DNA of 64,000 nt from assembly GCA_001423545.1 (NCBI GenBank), contig LMOK01000001.1, positions 186,001 through 250,000 of the forward strand, given 5' to 3'. Both the position numbers and the translations under genes were made by a program. Within the stretch, counting starts at the first letter, position 1. Every line of letters starts with the position of its first letter. The DNA is from Orlajensenia sp001423545 (GTDB taxonomy: Bacteria > Actinomycetota > Actinomycetes > Actinomycetales > Microbacteriaceae). The notes under the pieces were generated by a model. That model worked only from the letters and a program-made list of their open reading frames with translations. It had not been told where the DNA came from and ran no database searches. Of this stretch, positions 9,046 through 18,292 are shown piece by piece.

Positions 9046-9777
9046 GTGCCTGTCTACCGTGATGAAGCCGTCGTGCTGCGCACCCACAAGCTGGGTGAAG
9101 CCGACCGCATCGTCACCATGCTCACCCGCCAGCACGGCAAGGTGCGCGCCGTCGCCAAGGGCGTGCGACGCACGGCCTCGAAGTTCGGCGCCAGGCTCGA
9201 GCCGTTCATGGTCGCCGACGTGCAGCTCTGGGAGGGGCGCACCCTCGATGTGATCACCCAGGCCGAGTCGCTCGGGTCGTACGGCACCCTCATCACCGAC
9301 GACTACGGCAGCTACACGGCCGCGTCCGTCATGGTGGAGACGGCCGATCGGGTCACGGAGTCCGAGGGTTCGCTGCAGCAGTACCTCCTGCTCGTCGGGG
9401 CCCTGCGTTCCCTCTCCCGCCGGGAGCACACGCCGACGCTCACCCTCGACTCCTACCTGTTGCGCGCCCTGTCTGTCGCCGGCTGGGCGCCCACCTTCAC
9501 CGACTGCGCCCGGTGCGCCAGGGTCGGTCCGCACCACTCCATCGTCGTGCAACTGGGCGGAGTGGTCTGCGACACCTGCGCGCCTCCCGGAGCTCCCAAA
9601 GTTGATGCCGTCACGATCGGCCTGCTCGGCGCCCTCGTCGAGGGCGACTGGCCCACGGCGGAAGCGGCATCCGAGTCGACCAGGTCCAAAGCCAGCGGCA
9701 TCGTGGCCGCCTACGCCCAGTGGCACCTCGAGCGCGGTCTGCGCTCTCTGCCGCACGTCTCCCGGGAGAGTTCGTGA
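9046..9777 (+). CDS. recO: DNA repair protein RecO
   Basis: RecO works with RecR (and RecF) to load RecA on SSB-coated single-stranded DNA. The 243-aa protein has the N-terminal OB fold (VYRDEAVVLRTHKLGEADRIVTMLT) and a C-terminal helical domain with a zinc site formed by CARCARVG and a later CDTC. The GTG at 9046 is the family start; a GATGAT box lies 6 nt before it, suggesting a leaderless transcript. The stop overlaps the start of uppS (GTGA), a pairing common in Actinobacteria. Confidence 0.95.
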   Translation: MPVYRDEAVVLRTHKLGEADRIVTMLTRQHGKVRAVAKGVRRTASKFGARLEPFMVADVQLWEGRTLDVITQAESLGSYGTLITDDYGSYTAASVMVETADRVTESEGSLQQYLLLVGALRSLSRREHTPTLTLDSYLLRALSVAGWAPTFTDCARCARVGPHHSIVVQLGGVVCDTCAPPGAPKVDAVTIGLLGALVEGDWPTAEAASESTRSKASGIVAAYAQWHLERGLRSLPHVSRESS

Positions 9778-10592
9778 GCCCCAAGCCATACACGCACAAG
9801 GATGCTGTTCCCTACGTTCCCGTCGACTGGACCGGGCTCTACCCGCCGGAACTGCCGAAGAAGGCCGTTCCCGAGCACGTCGCCATCGTCATGGACGGCA
9901 ACGGACGCTGGGCCAACCAGCGCGGCCTCACCCGCATCGAGGGCCACAAGGCCGGAGAGGTGGCGTTGCTCGACGTCGTCGCGGGCGCCCTGCAGATCGG
10001 CGTGAAGCACCTCAGCGTCTACGCGTTCTCCACCGAGAACTGGAAGCGTTCGCCCGAGGAAGTGCGCTTCCTCATGGGCTACAACCGCGACGTGCTCCAC
10101 CGGCGCCGCGACCAGCTCAACGAGTGGGGCGTCCGCATCCGGTGGGCCGGGCGCAAGCCGCGCCTGTGGAAGAGCGTCATCGAGGAGTTGCAGTTCGCCG
10201 AGCAGATGACGGCGGGGAACGACGCTCTCACGCTGACCATGTGCGTCAACTACGGCGGACGCAACGAGATCACGGATGCCGTGCGCTCGATCGCCGACGA
10301 CGTGGCCGCCGGTCGCATCCGTCCGTCCGCGGTGTCGGAGAAGCTCATCGCCAAGCGGCTGTACACCCCGGAGATGCCCGACGTCGACCTGTTCGTGCGC
10401 AGCTCGGGGGAGCAGCGCACGTCGAACTTCCTGCTGTGGCAGTCGGCCTACGCGGAGATGGTCTTCCTCGACACGCTCTGGCCCGACTTCGGCCGCACCG
10501 AGCTCTGGAAGGCCATCGAACTCTACGCATCACGCAACCGGCGTTTCGGCGGAGCCGTCGATGCGCCGACCACGGCCTCGTCTGCTCGCTGA
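9774..10592 (+). CDS. uppS: Isoprenyl transferase (undecaprenyl/polyprenyl diphosphate synthase)
   Basis: A cis-prenyltransferase that makes the polyprenyl carrier lipid for cell-wall synthesis. The 272-aa protein has the catalytic Asp and diphosphate-binding loop in HVAIVMDGNGRWA (Asp about residue 41), the FSTENWKR motif, and the C-terminal RSSGEQRTSNFLLWQ and AYAEMVF signatures. The GTG start at 9774 overlaps recO and has GGGAG upstream. Whether the product is C50 or C55 cannot be read from the sequence. Confidence 0.95.
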   Translation: MSPKPYTHKDAVPYVPVDWTGLYPPELPKKAVPEHVAIVMDGNGRWANQRGLTRIEGHKAGEVALLDVVAGALQIGVKHLSVYAFSTENWKRSPEEVRFLMGYNRDVLHRRRDQLNEWGVRIRWAGRKPRLWKSVIEELQFAEQMTAGNDALTLTMCVNYGGRNEITDAVRSIADDVAAGRIRPSAVSEKLIAKRLYTPEMPDVDLFVRSSGEQRTSNFLLWQSAYAEMVFLDTLWPDFGRTELWKAIELYASRNRRFGGAVDAPTTASSAR

Positions 10593-10645
10593 GGCGGGAA
10601 ACAGCGGGCGGGAATACGAACGTGGGGCCCCCGGTTGCCACCATC

Positions 10646-11311
10646 GTGAGTGAACCCATCAAGATCGACATCTGGTCCGACATCGCCTGCCCCTGGTGCT
10701 ACATCGGAAAGCGCAACCTCGAAGGCGGCATTGCGGCTCTCGGAGCCGACGGCCCGGACGTCGAGGTGGAGTACCACTCCTTCGAGCTCTCGCCCGACAC
10801 CCCGGCCGATTTCGTGGGCTCGACGACCGAGTACCTCGCCAACGCCAAGGGCATGCCCGTCGAGCAGGTCGAGGCCATGCTCGAGCACGTGACCGGCATC
10901 GCCGCGAAGGCCGGGCTCGACTACCACTTCGACGAGGTCAAGCACACGAAGACCCTCAAGGCGCACGAGTTGCTGCATTTCGCGAAGGCCGACGGCAAGC
11001 AGCTCGAACTGACCGAGCGCCTGCTCAAGGCGTACTTCGAGGAGGGCGGTTACGTGAACCGCACCGATGACCTCGTCGGATACGCGGTCGAAGTCGGCCT
11101 CGACGCCGATGCTGCCCGGGCCGCCCTCGAGAACGGCAGCTTCGCCGCCGACGTGCAGGCCGACATCGACCAGGCCCGCGCCTACGGCATCAACGGCGTG
11201 CCGTTCTTCGTGATCGACGGCAAGTACGGCGTCTCGGGCGCACAGCCCGCGGAGGTCTTCACGCAGGCCATCCAGCAGGTCGCCGGCGAGCGGGAGCAGG
11301 TCGGCGCATGA
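10646..11311 (+). CDS. DsbA-family oxidoreductase (FrnE-like)
   Basis: A 221-aa cytoplasmic thioredoxin-fold protein with the active site CPWC (Cys15, Cys18) right after the first strand, an inserted helical domain, and the cis-proline region GVPFFVIDGKYGVSGAQP. This matches the FrnE/YwbO group of DsbA-like proteins, which lack a signal peptide and act as dithiol oxidoreductases or isomerases. The GTG at 10646 gives the family N-terminus. The stop overlaps by ATGA with a 40-codon ORF encoding a CEGDSC peptide, suggesting co-translation. Confidence 0.92.
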   Translation: MSEPIKIDIWSDIACPWCYIGKRNLEGGIAALGADGPDVEVEYHSFELSPDTPADFVGSTTEYLANAKGMPVEQVEAMLEHVTGIAAKAGLDYHFDEVKHTKTLKAHELLHFAKADGKQLELTERLLKAYFEEGGYVNRTDDLVGYAVEVGLDADAARAALENGSFAADVQADIDQARAYGINGVPFFVIDGKYGVSGAQPAEVFTQAIQQVAGEREQVGA

Positions 11312-11430
11312 GCGACGACACGGCGACCACAGCTCCGACGATCGCCGCCCCGGCGATGAAGCCGCTGCTTCTCACTCTGGCGACGGATGCCGCGGCTCCG
11401 GTCTGCGAAGGCGACAGCTGCTCCTTCTGA
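11308..11430 (+). CDS. Small 40-aa protein with C-terminal Cys pair
   Basis: Translation gives 40 residues ending in AAPVCEGDSCSF (Cys33 and Cys38 spaced by four residues). The ATG overlaps the stop of the DsbA-like gene by the ATGA arrangement, strong evidence for real translational coupling. The N-terminal two-thirds are Ala/Thr-rich with no signal peptide or clear fold. I do not recognise the family. It could be a redox partner or metal-binding peptide for the oxidoreductase; that is inference. Confidence 0.6.
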   Translation: MSDDTATTAPTIAAPAMKPLLLTLATDAAAPVCEGDSCSF

Positions 11431-11487
11431 GCCTTCATCGCCGACGGCGGCTCGCTTCGCTCGCCGCCTACTCGACCAGCGGAGTAC

Positions 11488-11982
11488 CTACTCCGGATCG
11501 GTGATGTCGGCGACCTGCGCGCCATACGCCGCGATCAACGCATCGGCGTCGACGAAGGCGCTGTGCCCGTGCGCTCCGGCGCCCATGGCGACCCGCGCGC
11601 CGACGATCGAGACGTCGGCGACCACTGGCCACTCATGGCGGGATCCCAGTGGCGTGATGGTGCCGCGCTCGTAGCCCGTCGCCGCCAGTGCGCGATCGGC
11701 ATCCGGCATCTGCAGCTTGTTCACCCCGAGCAGCGCCCGCAGCTTCGGCCACGAGATCTTGCGGCCGCCGGGAACCAGCGCGAAGAGGTAGGTGTCGTCG
11801 CTGCGCTTGACCACCAGCGTCTTCACGATGTCGAGTGGCCTGATGCCCATGAGCGCCGCGGCCTCGGCGAGACTCGACGCCGCGGGGCGCTCGATGATCT
11901 CGACGGTGAGCCCTCGAGCGGCCGCATCCGCCGCCACCCGATCGGTTCCCTCGATGCCGTCGAATCGGATCTCTTCACCCAT
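11488..11982 (-). CDS. YbaK/EbsC-family aminoacyl-tRNA deacylase
   Basis: A 164-aa stand-alone YbaK/ProX-type domain, the fold that hydrolyses mis-charged tRNAs (for example Cys-tRNA-Pro or Ala-tRNA-Pro). Diagnostic stretches are DIVKTLVVK, YLFALVPGGRKISWPKLRALLG and the C-terminal GSRHEWPVVADVSI and GAGAHGHSAFVDAD. The ATG at 11982 is preceded by a GGGGTA Shine-Dalgarno on this strand. It is convergent with the DsbA operon and divergent from dusB. Substrate specificity cannot be told from sequence. Confidence 0.9.
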   Translation of the reverse strand: MGEEIRFDGIEGTDRVAADAAARGLTVEIIERPAASSLAEAAALMGIRPLDIVKTLVVKRSDDTYLFALVPGGRKISWPKLRALLGVNKLQMPDADRALAATGYERGTITPLGSRHEWPVVADVSIVGARVAMGAGAHGHSAFVDADALIAAYGAQVADITDPE

Positions 11983-12033
11983 CAGTACCCCGCTAGTTCG
12001 AGAAGCAGTCGTCATCTGGGAGAATAGAGCCAC

Positions 12034-13191
12034 ATGTCTTCCGCAACCACTCTCACGCAGGCGCCCCTGTCGATCGGGCCGCTCGAACTCGACGTGCCCG
12101 TCGTGCTCGCACCGATGGCGGGCATCACCAACACGGCGTTCCGCCGCCTCTGCCGCGAGTTCGGTGCAGGCCTCTACGTCAGCGAGATGATCACGAGCCG
12201 CGCGCTCGTCGAGCGCACGCCCGAGTCCATGCGCCTCATCACGCACCACGAGAGCGAGACCACCCGCTCCATCCAGCTCTACGGCGTCGACCCCAAGACC
12301 GTCTCCGAGGCTGTCACCATGCTCGTCGCCGAGGATCGCGCCGACCACATCGACCTGAACTTCGGCTGCCCGGTGCCGAAGGTCACGCGCAAGGGCGGGG
12401 GAGCGGCGCTGCCCTGGAAGCTCGGGTTGTTCCGCCAGATCGTCGAGGGCGCCGTGCAGGCGGCCGGTGACGTTCCGCTCACGATCAAGATGCGCAAGGG
12501 CATCGACTCCGACCACCTGACCTACCTCGAGGCCGGCCGTGCCGCCGAGGGAGCCGGTGTCGCCTCCATCGCCCTGCACGCCCGCACCGCCGCCGAGTTC
12601 TACTCGGGCCACGCCGACTGGTCGGCCATCGAGAAGCTCAAGAACACGATCACCGGCACCCCGGTGCTCGGCAACGGCGACATCTGGTCTGCCGACGACG
12701 CCCTCCGCATGGTGCGCGAGACCGGTTGCGACGGTGTCGTCGTGGGCCGCGGATGCCTCGGCCGGCCGTGGCTCTTCGGCGACCTCGCCGCTGCCTTCCG
12801 CGGAGAGTCCGTGTCGTTCCAGCCCACGCTCGGCCAGGTCGCCGAGACCTTCCGCCGGCACGCCGAACTGCTCGTCGACTTCTTCGACGACGAGGACCGC
12901 GGGTGCCGCGACATCCGCAAGCACGTCGCCTGGTACTTCAAGGGCTATCCAGTCGGAGGCGAGTTGCGTGCGCGCATGGCGACGGTGGAGTCCCTGCAGA
13001 TGCTCGACGACCTCCTGGGCACGCTCGACTGGGACCAGCCGTACCCGGGCGAGGGCGCTGAAGGACCGCGCGGTCGTGCGGGCACCCCGAAGAGCCCGTC
13101 GCTGCCGCAGGGCTGGCTCGACTCGCAGGAACTCGCCGGCGCCGAGCGCACCACGCTGAACGACGCCGAACTGGACACGAGTGGCGGCTGA
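12034..13191 (+). CDS. dusB: tRNA-dihydrouridine synthase (DusB type)
   Basis: A flavoenzyme that reduces uridine to dihydrouridine in tRNA D-loops. The 385-aa TIM-barrel protein has APMAGITNTAFRRL at the N-terminus, the catalytic Cys in LNFGCPVPKVTRKGGG, the HARTAAEFYSGHADW block, GNGDIW and the FMN phosphate-binding GRGCLGRPWLF. A long C-terminal extension follows the helical domain, usual in actinobacteria. It overlaps dgt by 11 bp. Confidence 0.94.
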   Translation: MSSATTLTQAPLSIGPLELDVPVVLAPMAGITNTAFRRLCREFGAGLYVSEMITSRALVERTPESMRLITHHESETTRSIQLYGVDPKTVSEAVTMLVAEDRADHIDLNFGCPVPKVTRKGGGAALPWKLGLFRQIVEGAVQAAGDVPLTIKMRKGIDSDHLTYLEAGRAAEGAGVASIALHARTAAEFYSGHADWSAIEKLKNTITGTPVLGNGDIWSADDALRMVRETGCDGVVVGRGCLGRPWLFGDLAAAFRGESVSFQPTLGQVAETFRRHAELLVDFFDDEDRGCRDIRKHVAWYFKGYPVGGELRARMATVESLQMLDDLLGTLDWDQPYPGEGAEGPRGRAGTPKSPSLPQGWLDSQELAGAERTTLNDAELDTSGG

Positions 13192-14440
13192 GCCGGGCAC
13201 CGGCGACTATGGCGTGCGAGACGCCGAGCGCTGGCTGCCCGAAGACCACTCGACGCGTCGCAGCGACTTCGCTCGCGACCGCGCCCGGCTGCTGCATTCG
13301 AGCGCTCTGCGCCGACTCGCCGCCAAGACCCAGGTCCTGAGCCCGACGGCCGGCCTCGACTTCGCCCGCAACAGGCTCACGCACTCGCTCGAGGTCGCGC
13401 AGGTCGGCCGCGAGCTCGCCACCAGCCTGTCGCTCGACCCCGACGTCGTCGACACCGCGTGCCTCGCGCACGATCTCGGCCACCCGCCCTTCGGGCACAA
13501 CGGCGAGCGCGCGCTCAACTCCTGGGCCCGTGACATCGGCGGTTTCGAGGGCAATGCGCAGACCCTGCGCCTGCTCAGTCGTCTCGAGCCCAAGGTGTTC
13601 GGCGACGACGGCCGCAGCTACGGCCTCAACCTCACGCGCGCCAGCCTCGACGCGAGCTGCAAGTACCCGTGGCCGGAGGAGACCAGCGTCACCGACCCCA
13701 GCGGCCGCCACAAGTTCGGCTTCTACAGCGACGACATCGACGTCTTCGCCTGGCTGCGGGCCGATGCCCCCGACCGGCGCCTCTGCATCGAAGCGCAGGT
13801 CATGGACCTCTCCGACGACATCGCGTACTCGGTGCACGACTTCGAGGACGCCGTGGTGAACGGCTTCATCGACATCCCGGCTCTCGCCAGTCGCTCGGAG
13901 CACGACGCCCTCGTCGACTCGATGTACGAGTGGATCGGCGGCGAGTACAGCCACGACGAGCTCATGGGCGCCTTCGACCGCCTGGAGGAACTGCCGCTCT
14001 GGATCGACACCTGGGACGGCACCCGCCGCGACCAGGCGCGTCTCAAGAACCTCACCAGCGAGCTCATCGGCCGCTTCGCCCACGCCGCGACCGAGGCGAC
14101 CCGGCAGGCGGCCCCGCAGGCCGTGCTGGCCCGCTTCGGCGCCGATGTCGTCGTACCGCGCTCGGTCAAGACCGAGATCGCCGTGCTCAAGGGCATCGTC
14201 GCCGCCTTCGTGATGTCGAAGAACACCCGCCAGCCCATCTACAAGCAGCAGCGGCAGGTGCTCAAGTCTCTCGCCGAGGTCCTGTGGAGCGGCGGCGACG
14301 AGCACCTCGATGTCGGGTTCGCGGGCGACTGGCGGGCGGCATCCGACGATGCCGCACGCAAGCGCGTCATCGTCGACCAGGTCGCCAGCCTCACCGACCA
14401 GTCGGCTCTCGCCTGGTACGAGCGGCTCGTCCAGAACTGA
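13181..14440 (+). CDS. dgt: Deoxyguanosinetriphosphate triphosphohydrolase-like protein
   Basis: An HD-domain dNTPase that cleaves dGTP to deoxyguanosine and triphosphate. The 419-aa protein has the metal ligands in RLTHSLEVAQVGRE (His) and ACLAHDLGHPPFGHNGE (HD), the later DLSDDIAYSVHDFEDA and the C-terminal KGIVAAFVM region. It starts with a GTG that overlaps dusB and precedes dnaG, a conserved actinobacterial neighbourhood (dusB–dgt–dnaG). Confidence 0.94.
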   Translation: MAAEPGTGDYGVRDAERWLPEDHSTRRSDFARDRARLLHSSALRRLAAKTQVLSPTAGLDFARNRLTHSLEVAQVGRELATSLSLDPDVVDTACLAHDLGHPPFGHNGERALNSWARDIGGFEGNAQTLRLLSRLEPKVFGDDGRSYGLNLTRASLDASCKYPWPEETSVTDPSGRHKFGFYSDDIDVFAWLRADAPDRRLCIEAQVMDLSDDIAYSVHDFEDAVVNGFIDIPALASRSEHDALVDSMYEWIGGEYSHDELMGAFDRLEELPLWIDTWDGTRRDQARLKNLTSELIGRFAHAATEATRQAAPQAVLARFGADVVVPRSVKTEIAVLKGIVAAFVMSKNTRQPIYKQQRQVLKSLAEVLWSGGDEHLDVGFAGDWRAASDDAARKRVIVDQVASLTDQSALAWYERLVQN

Positions 14441-14529
14441 GCCTCCGGCGGCTGCACACCGGTACCGCTGCTGTCGCACGGTGCCTCCCCAACCCCGAGC
14501 TGGGGGACGGATGCCACGTCGCCCGCCCG

Positions 14530-14541
14530 TAGGATTGAGGG
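14530..14541 (+). promoter_or_regulatory. Leaderless -10 box of dnaG
   Basis: TAGGAT at 14530-14535 is followed by exactly 6 nt and the dnaG ATG. GAGGG between them could also serve as a weak Shine-Dalgarno, but it sits too close to the ATG. The spacing matches other start sites in the window. Confidence 0.6.
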
Positions 14542-16419
14542 ATGGCCGGCCGCATCCGTCAAGGAGACATCGATGAGGTCAAGTCCCGTACCAACATCGC
14601 CGATATCGTGGGCGACTACGTCTCGCTGAAGTCGGCCGGCGTGGGTTCGATGAAGGGCCTCTGCCCCTTCCACGACGAACGCAGCCCCAGTTTCCACGTG
14701 CGTCCGCAGGTCGGCTTCTACCACTGCTTCGGATGCGGCGAGTCCGGCGACGTCATCTCGTTCCTGCAGCGCATGGACCACGTCACCTTCGCCGACGCCA
14801 TCGAGCGTCTCGCGGCCCGCATCGGTTTCGAGCTGCACTACGAAGACGGCGGTGCGACTCCCGATCAGGGCAACCGCGCCCGCCTCCTCGCCGCGAACTC
14901 AGCAGCGGCCGAGTTCTTCGTCGACCAGCTGCGTACGGGCGGGGCGGAACCCGGACGACGCTTCCTCGGCGAGCGCGGCTTCGACGCCAACGCCGCCGCG
15001 CACTTCGGCGTCGGCTTCGCCCCCAAGAGCTGGGACGAGCTGACCAAGCACCTGCGCAGTCGCGGCTTCAAGGACGACGAGCTCGCGGCGGCAGGGCTCG
15101 TCTCCAGCGGAGATCGGGGCATCTACGATCGCTTCCGCGGCCGGCTGGTCTGGCCCATCCGCGACATCACCGGCCAGACCGTGGGCTTCGGCGCCCGCAA
15201 GCTGCTCGACGACGACCCCGGTCCCAAGTACCTCAACACCCCCGAGACCCCCGTCTACCACAAGGCCCAGGTGCTCTACGGGCTCGACCTCGCCAAGCGC
15301 GACATCTCCCGCGCCCGCCAGATCGTCGTGGTCGAGGGCTACACCGACGTCATGGCCTGCCACCTCGCCGGCGTCACGACGGCCGTCGCCACCTGTGGCA
15401 CGGCCTTCGGAGTCGACCACATCAAGGTGGTACGCCGTGTGCTCGGCGATGATTCCGTCGGGGGAGAGGTCATCTTCACCTTCGATCCGGATGCCGCTGG
15501 CCAGAAGGCCGCCATGCGCGCGTTCTCCGAGGAGCAGCGTTTCGCGGCGCAGACCTACGTGGCCGTAGCCCCCGACGGCCTCGACCCGTGCGACCTGCGC
15601 ATCCACCGCGGTGACGACGCCGTGCGCCGGCTCGTCGACGAGAAGCGTCCGATGTTCGAGTTCGTCATCAAGAACCAGCTCGCCCAGTACGACCTCGAGA
15701 CCGTCGAGGGTCGCGCCGCCGGTCTGCGAGCGGCCGCCCCGGTCGTCGCCGACATCCGCGATGCGGCCCTGCGCCCCGGCTACACCCGCGAGCTCGCCCG
15801 CATGCTCGGCGCCGAGCTCGGCGACGTGCAGCGCGCCGTCTCCGGCGCCTCCTCCGGACCAGCCGCCCGCGGGCGCCGCGAGATCCGCGAACCCGCCGCC
15901 GCGCCGCTCCGCGAGGGCGAGACGGCACCCGTCGTCGAGCAGCGTCCGTACTCGATCACCGAGCTGCCCGGCGACCCCGCCACCCGCCTCGAGCGCGACG
16001 CCGTCATGGCCATGCTGCAGCATCCGTCCCTCGTCGGAGTCGACCTCATCCGGCGGGCGACGCAGACCGGATTCTCGAACGCGTCGCTCGGCGTTGTGCG
16101 CGACGGAATCGCCTCCACCGTCGACACCATCGGGCAACCCGACTGGCTCGGCCGCGTCGTCACCGAGGTTCCCGAGCCGTTGCGCGACTTCGTGCAGCAG
16201 TTGGCCGTCGCCCCCATCCCCGAGCGCAGCGAACGCGAACTCGCCGGCTATGCGCGGGGAGTGGCGCTCTCGCTCATCGACCGCGACCTGCTGCGCCGCA
16301 AGAGCGAGCTCCTCGGACGCCTCCAGCGAACCGATGCGACCGACCGCGAGACCTACACGGCACTCCAGCGCGGCCTGGTGCAGCTCGAGGCGGAACGACG
16401 GGCTCTGCGCGAGGAATGA
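14542..16419 (+). CDS. dnaG: DNA primase DnaG
   Basis: It makes RNA primers at the replication fork. The 625-aa protein has the N-terminal CHC2 zinc-binding domain (CPFH from Cys41, then FYHCFGCG), the catalytic core with GRLVWPIRDI and GFGARKL, and the TOPRIM domain (VVEGYTDVMACH, acidic FDPDAAGQKA). A C-terminal DnaB-binding helical region ends the protein. Length and motif order are those of a normal actinobacterial primase. It has its own leaderless-type promoter. Confidence 0.97.
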   Translation: MAGRIRQGDIDEVKSRTNIADIVGDYVSLKSAGVGSMKGLCPFHDERSPSFHVRPQVGFYHCFGCGESGDVISFLQRMDHVTFADAIERLAARIGFELHYEDGGATPDQGNRARLLAANSAAAEFFVDQLRTGGAEPGRRFLGERGFDANAAAHFGVGFAPKSWDELTKHLRSRGFKDDELAAAGLVSSGDRGIYDRFRGRLVWPIRDITGQTVGFGARKLLDDDPGPKYLNTPETPVYHKAQVLYGLDLAKRDISRARQIVVVEGYTDVMACHLAGVTTAVATCGTAFGVDHIKVVRRVLGDDSVGGEVIFTFDPDAAGQKAAMRAFSEEQRFAAQTYVAVAPDGLDPCDLRIHRGDDAVRRLVDEKRPMFEFVIKNQLAQYDLETVEGRAAGLRAAAPVVADIRDAALRPGYTRELARMLGAELGDVQRAVSGASSGPAARGRREIREPAAAPLREGETAPVVEQRPYSITELPGDPATRLERDAVMAMLQHPSLVGVDLIRRATQTGFSNASLGVVRDGIASTVDTIGQPDWLGRVVTEVPEPLRDFVQQLAVAPIPERSERELAGYARGVALSLIDRDLLRRKSELLGRLQRTDATDRETYTALQRGLVQLEAERRALREE

Positions 16420-16507
16420 CCTCGACGCGCACCATCCGTCGGCGCGGCCATCATCGACGCAACATGATTGCAGCTCTGTAACCTTTGGGCGCAGAAGGTG
16501 CCCTGAA

Positions 16508-16532
16508 ACACATGCGTGAAACACGCGTGTGT
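16508..16532 (+). promoter_or_regulatory. Hairpin in the 5' region of the peptide-transporter operon
   Basis: ACACATGCGTG (16508-16518) pairs with CACGCGTGTGT (16522-16532), 11 bp with one G-U pair and an AAA loop. A TAACCT -10-like box is at 16479-16484, so the hairpin would lie at the start of a ~130-nt 5' UTR. It could be a protein operator (it is nearly palindromic) or an RNA stabiliser. The rest of the 198-bp gap holds nothing else recognisable. Confidence 0.4.
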
Positions 16533-16617
16533 TAGTTCTAGGTGTACGCGTGATTCATCCGGGGTACATCTCTGCGTGCGTCGCGCATCACACATCGACA
16601 GGAAGAGGTAGACGGAT

Positions 16618-18255
16618 ATGACATCCGCATCCAAGACCGGCAAGCGCGCCATCATCGTCGCCGCGGGCTTCACCGCTGCTGCGCTCGCGCTCTCCGGCTG
16701 TGCCGCAGGCGGCGGGTCCGACAAGGACTCCGGCTCCAGTGGAACGCTCACCATCGGCACGACCGACAAGATCACGGTCCTCGACCCGGCGGGCTCGTAC
16801 GACAACGGCTCCTTCGCCGTCATGAACCAGGTGTTCCCCTTCCTGATGAACACGCCGTACGGCAGCCCCGATGTCGAGCCCGACATCGCCGAGTCCGCCG
16901 AGTTCACGGCTCCGACCGAGTACACGGTCAAGCTCAAGCCCGGCCTGAAGTTCGCCAACGGCAACGAACTCACGGCGTCCGACGTGAAGTTCACGTTCGA
17001 CCGCCAGCTGAAGATCGCCGACGAGAACGGCCCGTCGTCGCTCCTCTACAACCTCGAGTCCACCGACGCCGTCGACGACACGACCGTCGTCTTCAACCTC
17101 AAGTCGGCCAACGACCAGGTCTTCCCGCAGATCCTCTCGAGCCCCGCCGGCCCCATCGTCGACGAGGACGTCTTCTCCGCCGACGCACTCACCTCCGATG
17201 ACGACATCGTCAAGGGCAAGGCGTTCGCCGGTCAGTACTCGATCTCGAGCTACGACTTCAACAACCTCATCCAGTACAAGGCGAACGCCGACTACGACGG
17301 CGTTCTCGAGCCGGCCAAGACCGGCACCGTGAACGTCAAGTACTACGCCGACGCCTCGAACCTGAAGCTCGCCGTGCAGGAGGGCGAGATCGACGTCGCG
17401 TTCCGCAGCCTCTCGGCCACCGACATCGACAGCCTCCGCGGCAACGACAAGGTGAAGGTCATCGACGGTCCCGGTGGAGAGATCCGCTACATCGTCTTCA
17501 ACTTCGACACCCAGGCCTTCGGCGCCAAGACCCCCGAGGCCGACCCGGCCAAGGCTCTCGCCGTCCGCCAGGCCGTCGCCGACCTCGTCGACCGCGACGA
17601 GATCGCCGACCAGGTCTACAAGGGCACCTACACCCCGCTGTACTCCTACGTCCCGGCCGGTCTGACCGGTGCCACCGAGTCCCTCAAGGGCCTCTACGGC
17701 GACGGACAGGGTGCACCGGATGCCGACAAGGCGAAGGCGACCCTCACGGCTGCCGGCATCACCGAGCCCGTCGTGCTCAACCTGCAGTACTCGAACGACC
17801 ACTACGGTCCCTCGTCGGGTGACGAGTACGCGCTGGTCAAGGACCAGCTCGAGTCGAGCGGCCTCTTCACGGTGAACCTGCAGACCACCGAGTGGGTGCA
17901 GTACTCCAAGGACCGCACCACCGACGTGTACCCGGAGTACCAGCTCGGCTGGTTCCCCGACTACTCGGACGCCGACAACTACCTGACGCCGTTCTTCCTC
18001 ACGGAGAACTTCCTCGGCAACCACTACGACGACAAGGAGGTCAACGACCTGATCCTCAAGCAGGCCACGACCACCGACCCCGCCGAGCGCACCAAGGTCA
18101 TCGAGGAGATCCAGGACAAGGTCGCGGCCCAGCTGTCGACCATCCCGCTGCTCCAGGGTGCTCAGGTCGCCGTCACCGGAACCGACGTCACCGGAACCGA
18201 GGACACGCTCGACGCGTCGTTCAAGTTCCGCTACGGCGCTCTCGCCAAGGGCTGA
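16618..18255 (+). CDS. Peptide ABC transporter substrate-binding lipoprotein
   Basis: A 545-aa family-5 solute-binding protein (DppA/OppA-like). The N-terminus is a lipoprotein signal: positive KTGKR, hydrophobic stretch and lipobox LSGC with Cys28, then a Gly/Ser linker. SBP_bac_5 hallmarks include YTVKLKPGLKFANGNELTASDVKF-like text near residues 100-125 and the late NYLTPFF region. It binds oligo- or dipeptides or similar ligands outside the membrane and delivers them to the permeases encoded downstream. A good Shine-Dalgarno (GGAAGAGG) precedes the ATG. Confidence 0.93.
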   Translation: MTSASKTGKRAIIVAAGFTAAALALSGCAAGGGSDKDSGSSGTLTIGTTDKITVLDPAGSYDNGSFAVMNQVFPFLMNTPYGSPDVEPDIAESAEFTAPTEYTVKLKPGLKFANGNELTASDVKFTFDRQLKIADENGPSSLLYNLESTDAVDDTTVVFNLKSANDQVFPQILSSPAGPIVDEDVFSADALTSDDDIVKGKAFAGQYSISSYDFNNLIQYKANADYDGVLEPAKTGTVNVKYYADASNLKLAVQEGEIDVAFRSLSATDIDSLRGNDKVKVIDGPGGEIRYIVFNFDTQAFGAKTPEADPAKALAVRQAVADLVDRDEIADQVYKGTYTPLYSYVPAGLTGATESLKGLYGDGQGAPDADKAKATLTAAGITEPVVLNLQYSNDHYGPSSGDEYALVKDQLESSGLFTVNLQTTEWVQYSKDRTTDVYPEYQLGWFPDYSDADNYLTPFFLTENFLGNHYDDKEVNDLILKQATTTDPAERTKVIEEIQDKVAAQLSTIPLLQGAQVAVTGTDVTGTEDTLDASFKFRYGALAKG

Positions 18256-18292
18256 GAGCTCCACGGCTAGAGTTTCTCCAGCGTGAAAAACC

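Noticed and set aside
11446..11468. Weak hairpin between the CEGDSC gene and the deacylase gene
   Set aside because: Only a 6-bp GGCGGC/GCCGCC stem with an 11-nt loop and no U-tract; too weak to list as a terminator.
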